A stretch of 64,000 nucleotides of DNA, from NCBI GenBank assembly GCA_963766175.1, contig CAVXZE010000023.1, positions 1 through 64,000 on the forward strand. Direction: 5' to 3'. Origin of the DNA: CAVXZE01 sp963766175 (GTDB lineage: Bacteria > Myxococcota_A > UBA9160 > UBA6930). A program made the translations under genes and the position numbers. The notes below the pieces were generated by a model, which saw nothing but the letters and a program-made list of their open reading frames with translations, was not told the origin of the DNA and ran no database searches. This document shows positions 43,522 to 53,167 of the stretch, one piece after another. The number at the start of each line of letters is the position of its first letter. Within the stretch, counting starts at the first letter, position 1.

Positions 43522-43561
43522 CAAATATTTCCTTGCGTAAATTTGTGAAGGCCTTAATTTA
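43522..43561. promoter_or_regulatory. AT-rich operator/promoter region between SufR-like gene and sodB
   Basis: In an otherwise GC-rich window, this divergent gap (43475-43645) is strikingly AT-rich. It has CAAAT...ATTTG (43522-43526 with 43541-43545) and a perfect inverted pair TAAATT/AATTTA (43538-43543 with 43556-43561, 12-bp spacer). The overlapping repeats are good candidates for binding by the adjacent SufR-like regulator and for the sodB promoter. No site has been shown experimentally. Confidence 0.4.
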
Positions 43562-43645
43562 ATAAGAACCACGCGGCGTGGGAAAGCCGCGGCCCGCGTG
43601 GATTGGAACTACAGAACGACAGGAACCGAAGGAGAAGAACAGGCC

Positions 43646-44227
43646 ATGGCCATCGAACTTCCCGAGCTCCCCTACGCCAAGGACGCGCTCGCACCCCATA
43701 TCTCGGCCGAGACGATCGACTTTCACTACGGCGCACATCACGCGACCTACGTGAAGAACCTGAACAATCTGATCCGAGACACCGGCTTTGCCGGGGCTTC
43801 CCTCGAGGACATCATCGTCAAAGCCGAGGGAGGAATCTTCAACAACGCCGCCCAGATCTGGAACCACACCTTCTATTGGAACAGCCTCTCCCCCGACGGA
43901 GGCGGCGAGCCCACCGGAGCAGCCAAGGCGGCCCTCGACCAGGCCTATGGCTCCTTCGAAAAGTTCAAGGAAGAGTTCAGCGGTAAGGCCGCAACCCTCT
44001 TCGGCTCGGGGTGGTGCTGGCTGGTGAAGAACGCCGACGGGAGTCTTTCGATCGAGCAGACCCAGAACGCGGGCACTCCGATCACCGAGGGCAAAAAGCC
44101 CCTGCTCACCTGCGACGTCTGGGAGCACGCCTATTACATCGACTACCGAAACGCTCGGCCCAAGTACATCGAGGCCTTCTGGAACCTGGTGAACTGGAGC
44201 TTCCTCGAGAGCAACCTGGGCTCCTAG
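43646..44227 (+). CDS. sodB: Superoxide dismutase, Fe type
   Basis: A 193-residue Fe/Mn-family superoxide dismutase. MAIELPELPYAKDALAPHIS is the usual N-terminus; GGAG precedes the ATG at 43646. Metal ligands are in HYGAHHATYVKNLN (His), AAQIWNHTFYW (His, with the Gln typical of Fe enzymes) and CDVWEHAYYIDYR (Asp and His). Length is normal. It is monocistronic, followed by a GC hairpin at 44260-44282. Regulation by the divergent SufR-like protein is likely from the layout. Confidence 0.93.
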   Translation: MAIELPELPYAKDALAPHISAETIDFHYGAHHATYVKNLNNLIRDTGFAGASLEDIIVKAEGGIFNNAAQIWNHTFYWNSLSPDGGGEPTGAAKAALDQAYGSFEKFKEEFSGKAATLFGSGWCWLVKNADGSLSIEQTQNAGTPITEGKKPLLTCDVWEHAYYIDYRNARPKYIEAFWNLVNWSFLESNLGS

Positions 44228-44259
44228 TCGCAGCGCCGATCCAAGGACGACGAACCACG

Positions 44260-44282
44260 GGCGGGGTGCAATGGGCCCCGCC
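44260..44282 (+). terminator. GC hairpin after sodB
   Basis: A perfect 7-bp stem (GGCGGGG at 44260-44266 and CCCCGCC at 44276-44282) with a 9-base loop lies 33 bp after the sodB stop. It has no U tract, so it may slow or stop transcription only with help. It sits just before the inverted repeats in front of the next gene. Confidence 0.4.
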
Positions 44283-44286
44283 AAGA

Positions 44287-44380
44287 GGAATCCCCCAGAG
44301 TCTAAAGCCGCCGGCAAGTACGCCGATAAGTCTCCCAGATCACAAGAGCTTCTCCGCAGAAGCCGATCTGGGGGATTCCG
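44287..44380 (+). ncRNA. Nested alternative hairpins in leader of PilT-N-like gene
   Basis: A perfect 13-bp inverted repeat (GGAATCCCCCAGA at 44287-44299 and TCTGGGGGATTCC at 44367-44379) spans a 67-base loop. The loop offers a competing stem: CCCAGATC (about 44334-44341) can pair with GATCTGGG (about 44365-44372), around an inner GCTTCT/AGAAGC hairpin. Both structures use the same GGGGGA that is the ribosome-binding site of the gene at 44383. This layout is that of an attenuator or riboswitch-like leader. No known riboswitch class is recognised; the function is inferred. Confidence 0.4.
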
Positions 44381-44382
44381 AC

Positions 44383-44772
44383 ATGCCCGCGCCGCTCCGC
44401 CGCATCGACGCTACCGCTCTGCTCCGCTTTCTTCGCTTCGGACTCGCCGAGGACGCCACCCGGATCGATTTCCGGGTTGGCTCTCCTCCCCGCTTCACGG
44501 TCAACGCCGAGGCGAAGGCGCTTCGCTACCGCCAGCTCGCGCGGGAGGACACCGACTCCATCGTTGGCCTCCTCTTCGAGCAGACCCGGGTACCCGAGCG
44601 GTTGAGCACGGAAACCGGCGACGGCGCTCAGGAGCTCTATTTCTACTACGAGCTACCCGGCGAGGGGCTCTTCGAGGTGGACGCCTCGCGAGAGGACGCG
44701 GGTCTCGCCGTCTCCCTCGAGATCATTCGCCCGCTGACCGATCCCGCCGAGATCGCGCTGCTCGAAACCTGA
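44383..44772 (+). CDS. Stand-alone PilT N-terminal-like domain protein
   Basis: A 129-residue protein resembling the PAS-like N-terminal domain of PilT/type II secretion ATPases: LLRFLRFGLAEDATRIDFRV, then GSPPRFTVNAEAKALRYRQL, similar to the G-x-PP-x-RV signature. No Walker A or B motif follows, and the protein stops where the ATPase domain would begin. GGGGGA precedes the ATG at 44383 and lies in an RNA stem. No pilus gene is nearby. A ligand-binding or regulatory role is possible; the family match is moderate. Confidence 0.65.
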   Translation: MPAPLRRIDATALLRFLRFGLAEDATRIDFRVGSPPRFTVNAEAKALRYRQLAREDTDSIVGLLFEQTRVPERLSTETGDGAQELYFYYELPGEGLFEVDASREDAGLAVSLEIIRPLTDPAEIALLET

Positions 44773-44796
44773 GGCGAAGCTCGCTATCCAGAGGGC

Positions 44797-45093
44797 ATGC
44801 CTCTCTTCGTACTGATCGGGCGCGACGGCCCAGACGGGGTCACCCTGCGAAAGCGCCACCGCGACGCCCATCTCGCCAATCTCCAGCCCCTGGTCGATGC
44901 CGGTCGGGTGCGCTTCGCGGGACCGATCCGCACCGCGGACGGCAACCCTTGTGGCAGCGTGGTGGTCTTCGAGGCAGCCGATCTTGCCGCCGCCCAGGCA
45001 TTCGCGGAAACCGATCCCTACGCGGTCGAGGGGGTCTTCGCCAGCGTCGAGGTCCGAGAAACCCTCCAGGTGTTTCCCAAGGATGCTACGTAA
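44797..45093 (+). CDS. YciI family protein
   Basis: A 98-residue ferredoxin-like-fold protein. The characteristic residues are present: RKRHRDAHLANLQPLVDAGR with the conserved His, and AFAETDPYAVEGVFASVEVR with the Asp-Pro-Tyr motif. YciI-like proteins are small enzymes or enzyme domains, some acting in halo-aromatic breakdown, most of unknown reaction. It starts 24 bp after the PilT-N-like gene and converges on the acyltransferase gene. Confidence 0.85.
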   Translation: MPLFVLIGRDGPDGVTLRKRHRDAHLANLQPLVDAGRVRFAGPIRTADGNPCGSVVVFEAADLAAAQAFAETDPYAVEGVFASVEVRETLQVFPKDAT

Positions 45094-45129
45094 CGAGCTG
45101 ATCTTCTGGCTTTTTCCTGGCTGGGCGGA

Positions 45130-46035
45130 TCAGGCGAACCAACCCTGGCGCTGCGCCTGCGCCTCCGCCAGCAGCTTGCGGATCGCCTTCTTCACCACCG
45201 TGACTCGCTTCTCGATGGCCGCGTCGTCCTCGTTCGCGTCGCCCTCGAAACGAAGGGGCTCCCCGAAACGCATCCGGAACTTCACCGGAAGTGGCACAAA
45301 GCCAGCGAGCCCCAGCCATGGAAAGGTGGGCGTGATGGGAAACGCCGGCGACCCCACCAGCCTGCCCAGCCACTTCACATCCGCCACCGCCGGGCTCTGC
45401 TCCTCGGAACCGACGATTCCCACCGGCACGATGGGAGTGTCGGTTCCGATGGCCAGCCGCATGAATCCCAGGCCGAAGCGCTGGAGCTGGTAGCGTTTGC
45501 TGAAGGGCTTGACGAAGCCCTCCGCACCTTCCGGAAACACCATCACCGCCTCGTCGTGCTCGAGGAGCTGGATGCAGTTCTCCGGTGTTCCAACGACCGA
45601 GCCGGCGCGGTGCATGAGGGTGCCGAAGAATGGGAGCTGGGGGAGGTAGTACTCGGCCATCCCCCGCACCAGGCGGGGCGGCTCCGCCTCCATCAGCAGC
45701 GCCATGGCGAGCATCGCCGCGTCATAGGCGAAGGTGTTGCCGGCGTGATTGCCGATCAGCAGCACGCGGCCTTCGGGTACCCGATCGATGCCATCGGTCT
45801 CGACGCGGAACCAGTAACGGTACAAGAGAGCCGGGAGCAGAGCGAGTCGGCGCGCGTACTCCGGCTTCGCGCCGAACGGGTCGAACCCGTAGTCGTTCAA
45901 CCGCGTGGTGATCCGCGAGATCCGCTCGTCGAGCTCGGCGCGAAGATCGGCGAGGGGGATCGGCTGCCGGGGTTCCCGGAGCCTCCCGTCCCCAGCCGTC
46001 TCGCCGTCCACGAAATCCAGGTCTCCTCGGCTCAC
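45130..46035 (-). CDS. Lysophospholipid acyltransferase-family protein (PlsC-like)
   Basis: A 301-residue acyltransferase of the glycerophosphate acyltransferase fold. The active-site motif is VLLIGNHAGNTFAYDAAML (His then Asp at wider spacing than HX4D, as in the diacylglycerol-acyltransferase-like branch), and the acceptor motif is MVFPEGAEGFVKPF. The N-terminal 70 residues are charged and hydrophilic. It probably acylates a lysolipid or other glycerolipid at the membrane face. Its ATG overlaps the stop of the dienelactone hydrolase gene by four bases (ATGA). Confidence 0.86.
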   Translation of the reverse strand: MSRGDLDFVDGETAGDGRLREPRQPIPLADLRAELDERISRITTRLNDYGFDPFGAKPEYARRLALLPALLYRYWFRVETDGIDRVPEGRVLLIGNHAGNTFAYDAAMLAMALLMEAEPPRLVRGMAEYYLPQLPFFGTLMHRAGSVVGTPENCIQLLEHDEAVMVFPEGAEGFVKPFSKRYQLQRFGLGFMRLAIGTDTPIVPVGIVGSEEQSPAVADVKWLGRLVGSPAFPITPTFPWLGLAGFVPLPVKFRMRFGEPLRFEGDANEDDAAIEKRVTVVKKAIRKLLAEAQAQRQGWFA

Positions 46036-46724
46036 CCCAGCTCCGCTCGCAGGAAGGCCAGCAGCTCGGACCAGGCGCGGGTCGCGGCCTTCGCATCGTA
46101 GACGTCGGGTCGCGTCTCGTTGAAGAAGGCGTGATCGACGCCCGGGTAGATGCTGAAGTGGACGCGCTTGCCCGCGGCCCGCAGATCCGACTCGAGCTTG
46201 CGGACCGCTTCGGGGGTCGCGTAGGCGTCCCGCTCGGCGAAGATCCCCAGCACCGCCGCCTCCAGTCCCGAGAGATCGAGAGTCACGTTCGGGTGGATTC
46301 CGTAGAAATCGCCGACCGCGCCAATTCGCCGGTTCCGGGTCGCCGCAAAGAGCGCGAGCTGTCCGCCCATGCAGAAGCCCATGGCCCCCACCTTCGCGCC
46401 GTCTACGGCCTCGTGATTGAGCAGCGCCGCCACGGCAGCATCCAGATCGCGCGCTGCACGGGGTATCTCGAGATCCATCATCAGCCGGCTCGCCACGTCC
46501 GGATCGTCGGTCGAATCACCGCGGTAGAGATCCGGCGCCAGCGCCACGAAGCCCTCGCGAGCCATCCGGTCGCAGACGTCACGAATGTGCGGCACGAGCC
46601 CCCACCACTCCTGGATCACGATCACTCCGGGACCGCGCCCAGAGGCCGGGAGCGAGAGATAGCCCCTCGCCTCCTCTCCGTCGCTGGCGAACTCGATCTC
46701 TCGCCCAGTGCGTTCCTCGCCCAT
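46032..46724 (-). CDS. Dienelactone hydrolase-family protein
   Basis: A 230-residue alpha/beta hydrolase. The nucleophile is Cys in MGFCMGGQLAL (about 115-125), the acid Asp in FAERDAYATPEA and the His in GVDHAFFNETRP, the complete dienelactone hydrolase triad. QEWWGLVPHIRDVCDRMA is also typical. The ATG at 46724 has GGAGGGA four bases upstream and was chosen over an ATG at 46838 that gives a low-complexity extension. It may open cyclic esters from ring-cleavage. It is divergent from the nucleotidyltransferase-like gene with a 112-bp gap. Confidence 0.9.
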   Translation of the reverse strand: MGEERTGREIEFASDGEEARGYLSLPASGRGPGVIVIQEWWGLVPHIRDVCDRMAREGFVALAPDLYRGDSTDDPDVASRLMMDLEIPRAARDLDAAVAALLNHEAVDGAKVGAMGFCMGGQLALFAATRNRRIGAVGDFYGIHPNVTLDLSGLEAAVLGIFAERDAYATPEAVRKLESDLRAAGKRVHFSIYPGVDHAFFNETRPDVYDAKAATRAWSELLAFLRAELG

Positions 46725-46836
46725 CCCGTCCCTCCATCCTCGTTTCCGCAAGAAATGATAGCGGGGGAGGTGATGGGCTCCCCTCCCCCCGCCAGGCCTT
46801 CGTGGAATCCGCGCGGGCACGGTACATTGGGTCGCC

Positions 46837-48051
46837 ATGGAGACGCGCGATCTGTCGCTACCGGCTGCGGTGCAGCAGACGCTCGAGACGCTCGCCTCCG
46901 ACGGCCACCAGGCCGCACTCGTGGGTCCCTGCGTACGCGCTCTTCTCGGCGGCAGCCGAGTGGGCGACTTTCAGGTGGCGAGCTCGGCCCCCGCGGAGCG
47001 AGTGCTCACGCTCTTTCCCCACGCGGTCCCGATCGCTCCCCGCTACGCCGCGGTGATGGTCCCGACCCGGGCCGGGCCGGTCGACGTCACCCGCTTTCGC
47101 GGCGGCGAGCGCCTCGAGGACGATCTCGCCCTGCGCGACTTCACCATCGATGCGATCGCGTACGACCCGATGGCGGAAGGCGGACCGAGACTGGTCGATC
47201 CCCAGGGAGGCCTTCGGGATCTCGACGCCGATCGGTTGAGAACGGTGGGCTCCGCCAGGACGCGTCTCGAGGAGGATCCGCTTCGCGCGCTGCGTGCGGC
47301 ACGCCTGGTCGCTGAGCTTACCGTGAAGCCAGGCGCGGAGCTCGAAGACGCCATGGCCGGCGTCCGCCCGGCGCTCGGATCGCTCAGCGCTCAGCGAATG
47401 CGCCAGGAGATCTCTCTGCTACTGCTCGCGCCCCGAGCAGGAGCCGGGCTCGAGCTCCTGCGCCGAACCGGAATCGAGGCAATCGTAGCGCCGGGAGTCC
47501 TCGCCGACGCAGCTTCCCTGGTGGACCAGCTACCGGCCGATCTGCCGCTTCGCCTGACCGGATGGCTGCGAGGAACCCGTGCCGTCAAGATCCTGGTCCG
47601 ATTCCGCTTCTCCGTTCCCCTGGTCCGCGATGTCGAATGTCTGCTCGCCCTGCACCCGCTCGACGGTCATCTCATTCCGACCCGGGACCCGGAGCTCCGC
47701 CGTCTGATCAAGCGGGCCGGAGACACCAATCTGGATCGACTCTTCACGCTGCGGGAGGCGGAGCTCGAGAGCGGAAGCGTCACCCTCGACGAGGCTCCGG
47801 AGATTCGCGGACGACTCTCCCTGCTACGCGGGGCCCTGGAACGGATTCGAAATGCCGGGGAAGAAGCCCACCGCCGGACGCGTCTGGCCATCGGTGGGCG
47901 CGAGGTGATGGAGATCCTCGGAGTCGGAGCCGGACCCTTGGTGGGACGCGCGCTGCACTACCTCGCCCGGCGGGTCGAGGAGAACTCCGACTGCAACAGC
48001 GAGGACCAGCTGCGCGCGCTTTTGCGGGTCTGGAGGGAGGCCGATCTCTGA
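46837..48051 (+). CDS. CCA-nucleotidyltransferase/poly(A)-polymerase-like protein with degenerate active site
   Basis: A 404-residue protein with the class II tRNA nucleotidyltransferase layout. The head motif is ALVGPCVRALLGGSRVGDFQ (about 27-46) instead of the usual GGxVRDxLLGxxxxDxD; Gly becomes Pro, RD becomes RA and the second catalytic Asp becomes Gln. DVTRFRGG keeps the third carboxylate, while RDFTIDAIAYDP has Asp for the usual Asn. The neck EEDPLRALRAARLVAEL is normal. With two or more active-site changes it may be inactive as a transferase or have changed specificity. It is co-directional with the phosphatase gene 51 bp downstream. Confidence 0.82.
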   Translation: METRDLSLPAAVQQTLETLASDGHQAALVGPCVRALLGGSRVGDFQVASSAPAERVLTLFPHAVPIAPRYAAVMVPTRAGPVDVTRFRGGERLEDDLALRDFTIDAIAYDPMAEGGPRLVDPQGGLRDLDADRLRTVGSARTRLEEDPLRALRAARLVAELTVKPGAELEDAMAGVRPALGSLSAQRMRQEISLLLLAPRAGAGLELLRRTGIEAIVAPGVLADAASLVDQLPADLPLRLTGWLRGTRAVKILVRFRFSVPLVRDVECLLALHPLDGHLIPTRDPELRRLIKRAGDTNLDRLFTLREAELESGSVTLDEAPEIRGRLSLLRGALERIRNAGEEAHRRTRLAIGGREVMEILGVGAGPLVGRALHYLARRVEENSDCNSEDQLRALLRVWREADL

Positions 48052-48102
48052 CTCGCGAGGAGCGCGGGTCCGCAGCGAACGGATCGCTATGCTTCGCCTC
48101 CG

Positions 48103-48717
48103 ATGAGCGCGCAGACGATTCTCACGCTGGTTCGGCACGGGGAGACCACGGCCAATGTCGAGGGGGTCTGGCACGGCTCGATCGATACCCAGCTGACCGA
48201 ACGGGGGCTCCGCCAGGCCGAGCAGGTTGCCCGCCACCTCGCCGACACCCGGCCCCGGGCCCCGGCCGTCTACGCCAGCCCTCTGATCCGCTCCCGCCGC
48301 ACTGCTCGCAGCATTGCCGACGCACTGGGCCTCGAGACTCGAATCGAACCCGACCTGACCGAGTACCATCTCGGTAGCCTGGAGGGTGTCAGCTACCGGG
48401 AGCTCACCGCGAAGCACCACCTCTTCGAGCGCATGCGCGAGGAGCCGGACCACGCCCCCGGTGGCGGAGAGTCCCCGCGGCAGGTCGCCGAACGCTACGC
48501 CGGAGTCTTTCGCCGGATCGCTGCAGCGCACCCCGGCGAAAACCCCATCGTGGTCGCTCACGGCGGCGCCCTCACTCTCGGCCTCGCACTCCTGGTGGAC
48601 GGCAACGTGACTTCCTGGCGGAATGTGATGAGCAACTGCGCCGTGAGCGATCTGCGCATGGATCCCCCACCAGAGCTGCTGAGCTTCAATCACACCGATC
48701 ACCTGGAAGATCTCTGA
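48103..48717 (+). CDS. Histidine phosphatase (phosphoglycerate-mutase fold)
   Basis: A 204-residue histidine phosphatase. The catalytic motif is TLVRHGETTANVEGVWHGS (about 7-25), followed by ASPLIRSRRTARSI, a Glu in YHLGSLEGVSY and the second His in IVVAHGGALTLGLA (about 148-161). The size suits small-molecule phosphatases such as CobC-like or broad-specificity mutases. The overlap with any larger pathway is unclear; it follows the nucleotidyltransferase-like gene by 51 bp. Confidence 0.9.
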   Translation: MSAQTILTLVRHGETTANVEGVWHGSIDTQLTERGLRQAEQVARHLADTRPRAPAVYASPLIRSRRTARSIADALGLETRIEPDLTEYHLGSLEGVSYRELTAKHHLFERMREEPDHAPGGGESPRQVAERYAGVFRRIAAAHPGENPIVVAHGGALTLGLALLVDGNVTSWRNVMSNCAVSDLRMDPPPELLSFNHTDHLEDL

Positions 48718-48818
48718 CACGAGGGGTGATTCCCGCCCTTCGCGAGCCCTGCTTTGGGGGCCCCTCGATCGCCGGGTAGACTTGAACTACCCGCGGACGA
48801 AGGGTGCGAGGGATTCGG

Positions 48819-51155
<2,337 letters not shown>

Positions 51156-51310
51156 GCCGGAGCCGGGCTGCGGGTCAACCGTCGAGCCGCTCGATCAGCC
51201 GGGCGTACTTGAGGAGATGCCGCACCCCCAGAAAGTGCTCGCGGACCCTGTCGCGGCCCGGCGAAGCGTTTCTCACGTCGCCCGGCTCGGGGCGCCGTCA
51301 AGGCAGGAGC

Positions 51311-52540
51311 TCAGGAGCCCTTCGGGTTGGTGAAGCGTCCCAGGAAGAGGATCGACCCGGTGTCGCGATGCTGGATGAAGAAGAGGAACGGACGATCCGC
51401 CTGAAACTCGACCGCGGGCTCCGAAGGAGCCCCGGTGTCGGTCATCACTCCCGCGGTCGCCGCTGCCGCTTCCGTGCCCTCTTCGTCCACGGAGACAAAG
51501 GCCTTGTGAAGAACCAGGCTGATGAAGATCTGCACCTCCGTCATCTCGGAGAAGTCGGCCCGCTCCAGGTCGAAGGCATCGCGCATCCCCATCTCCGCGA
51601 GGGTCCCGGCGAGATCGAAGGAGCTGTCGAACTCGAAGCGCGGGAGTGCCGCGTGGACGTGGATCGGCCGCAGCGCCGAGAGCCAGCTGGCGAGCCGCTC
51701 GGGATCCAGCCGTGCCTCCAGGTCCGCCAGGACGCCGCTCCGCCGCGGAAGCAGGATGACCATCGACAGGCGTCCATCCCGGTAGGGAAGCGAGAGCACC
51801 TGGAGATCCTCCATCCCCGTGTAGCGAAGGGTCTCGCTCTGATGCATGAATCGAGCAGTCACCTCGGCTCCCTCGCCGGTGGTGAAGGGAGCCTCCGCGG
51901 TCCTCCCCTCCTTGAAGGGAATCTCCCAGGCGGCCTTCAGGTAGATCGCATTGGCGACGGCCAGCTGGGCGCCGGGACCGGGCTGGCCCTCCGGAACGAT
52001 GTCCGTAATCCGCCTTCGCGTCTGGGCCTCGACCCAGGTATTGATCCGGTCGCGAGCCTCTCCGGACTTCCGGAAGTCGACCCTTGCGAGCGGTGCGCCG
52101 TAGTCATTCCTGAGGACCGCCAGGAAGCGCTCCCGGAAGGGCAGGCCCTCCTGGCCCCACAGCGCGTTGGCGATGTTCAGCTCGTAGGCCGGTATGCGTT
52201 GCCCTTCCGCCGGCTCGGCCTCGGAAGCAAGAGGGGGCTCGAGCCGCCGTGCAAGATCGCGGTGGCCCTGGGCGGCGCCCTCACCGGCCAGGTGGAGAAC
52301 GGTATCCATCTGCGAGGCGGTCTCACCGGCGGCACCGACGCGGGCCATCGCCAGCGCCACCGAGATCGAATAGGGCGAGAAGAGGAGGTTTCCCTCCCGC
52401 TGGCGGACGGCCTGGTAGAGGTCGCAGGCAAAGGCCGCATTGGATTCGACAAGGGGCGAAGCAGCGGCCTCGGCCCGATTCCCGGCAATCGGAAAGCCGG
52501 CCAGAAAGACCAGTAACGCCAGCGCTCGAGAAACCGGCAT
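51311..52540 (-). CDS. Secreted serpin (serine protease inhibitor)
   Basis: A 409-residue serpin with an N-terminal signal peptide (SRALALLVFLAGFPIAG, cleavage near AEA-AA). Serpin marks include GNLLFSPYSISVALAMARVG, AVANAIYLKAAWEIPF and the C-terminal FLFFIQHRDTGSILFLGRF. The reactive-centre hinge is EEGTEAAAATAG (about 350-361), with small residues as in inhibitory serpins. Counting from the hinge as in antitrypsin, P1-P1' falls at Thr-Gly within VMTDTGAPS. It should trap a secreted or environmental protease outside the cell. ATG at 52540; upstream in-frame sequence lacks homology. Confidence 0.92.
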   Translation of the reverse strand: MPVSRALALLVFLAGFPIAGNRAEAAASPLVESNAAFACDLYQAVRQREGNLLFSPYSISVALAMARVGAAGETASQMDTVLHLAGEGAAQGHRDLARRLEPPLASEAEPAEGQRIPAYELNIANALWGQEGLPFRERFLAVLRNDYGAPLARVDFRKSGEARDRINTWVEAQTRRRITDIVPEGQPGPGAQLAVANAIYLKAAWEIPFKEGRTAEAPFTTGEGAEVTARFMHQSETLRYTGMEDLQVLSLPYRDGRLSMVILLPRRSGVLADLEARLDPERLASWLSALRPIHVHAALPRFEFDSSFDLAGTLAEMGMRDAFDLERADFSEMTEVQIFISLVLHKAFVSVDEEGTEAAAATAGVMTDTGAPSEPAVEFQADRPFLFFIQHRDTGSILFLGRFTNPKGS

Positions 52541-52632
52541 GATCGGTGACCGATGATAGGACAGATTGCGCAGCGGATGCGTCCTGCCCGAACCCGATGA
52601 TTTCGAGCTGGCGCGAGGGTCCCTTCTGCGCT

Positions 52633-52866
52633 CTATCGCAGCCCGGTCCGAGCAGTCGCGCGCCGACCCAGACGGAACCACTTCCCCTTCGCCCGCCTCA
52701 GCGCTGACCAGGGGCGGCGGCGGCCCCGGACTCGCTGGCGCGGCGAAGCTTCCTCGTCGCGTCCGTCCAACCCCTCCGTCCTCGGTTCTTCGTCGGCGGG
52801 ATCACCGTAGGAGACCAGATCCTTGAGAGTGCTGGTTTCGAAGGAACGGTAGAAGTCGGGAAGCAT
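52633..52866 (-). CDS. Small hypothetical protein
   Basis: A possible 77-residue protein, MLPDFYRSFETSTLKDLVSY, then GDPADEEPRTEGLDG and an Arg-rich tail. GGAG lies about eight bases before the ATG at 52866. The first 25 residues look like folded protein; the basic, low-complexity tail is less convincing. No family is recognised. It lies in a 627-bp stretch between the serpin and MFS genes, divergent from the latter. Could be a real small gene or a chance frame. Confidence 0.35.
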   Translation of the reverse strand: MLPDFYRSFETSTLKDLVSYGDPADEEPRTEGLDGRDEEASPRQRVRGRRRPWSALRRAKGKWFRLGRRATARTGLR

Positions 52867-53167
52867 GGTTTCGCTCCGGCGCCGGTCTGGAAAGGGGGAA
52901 GGAGACGCATCGCGAGAAGAGATCGGAACTACCATCGGCGGATTCCGCGGTCGCTGTAATCGGAGAGCCGGGCGACGGACCCTCACCGATACGCAACTAG
53001 ATCGTTCAGGTATCTGTTTTTACGAACTTTTGGGGGGTCGTCGCAGGACTGAACCGCGGTGGCCTATGCTGGGAGTCCTAGAGCGGGGACTTCGACACCG
53101 CCGGGAACGGCTGACCGCTGGCAGCTGATCGGAAGAAGCTGATCTGATCGAGAGGAGCACCTGATCC
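52867..53167. other. Leader region of MFS gene with CTGATC repeats
   Basis: This 301-bp stretch holds no evident gene. An AT-richer patch (about 53011-53035, with GTTCAGGTATCTG and ACGAAC) may hold the promoter. The last 45 bases before the MFS start contain four copies of CTGATC in a short space (53124-53165), the last overlapping the ribosome-binding region (GAGGAGCACCTGATCC). The repeats may be a regulatory element or a sequence slip product. Confidence 0.3.

Noticed and set aside
51175..51276. Minus-strand micro-ORF of 33 codons (GTG start) downstream of the serpin
   Set aside because: The end (HFLGVRHLLKYARLIERLDG) could form an amphipathic helix, but there is no ribosome-binding site, no homologue known to me and the length is near chance.
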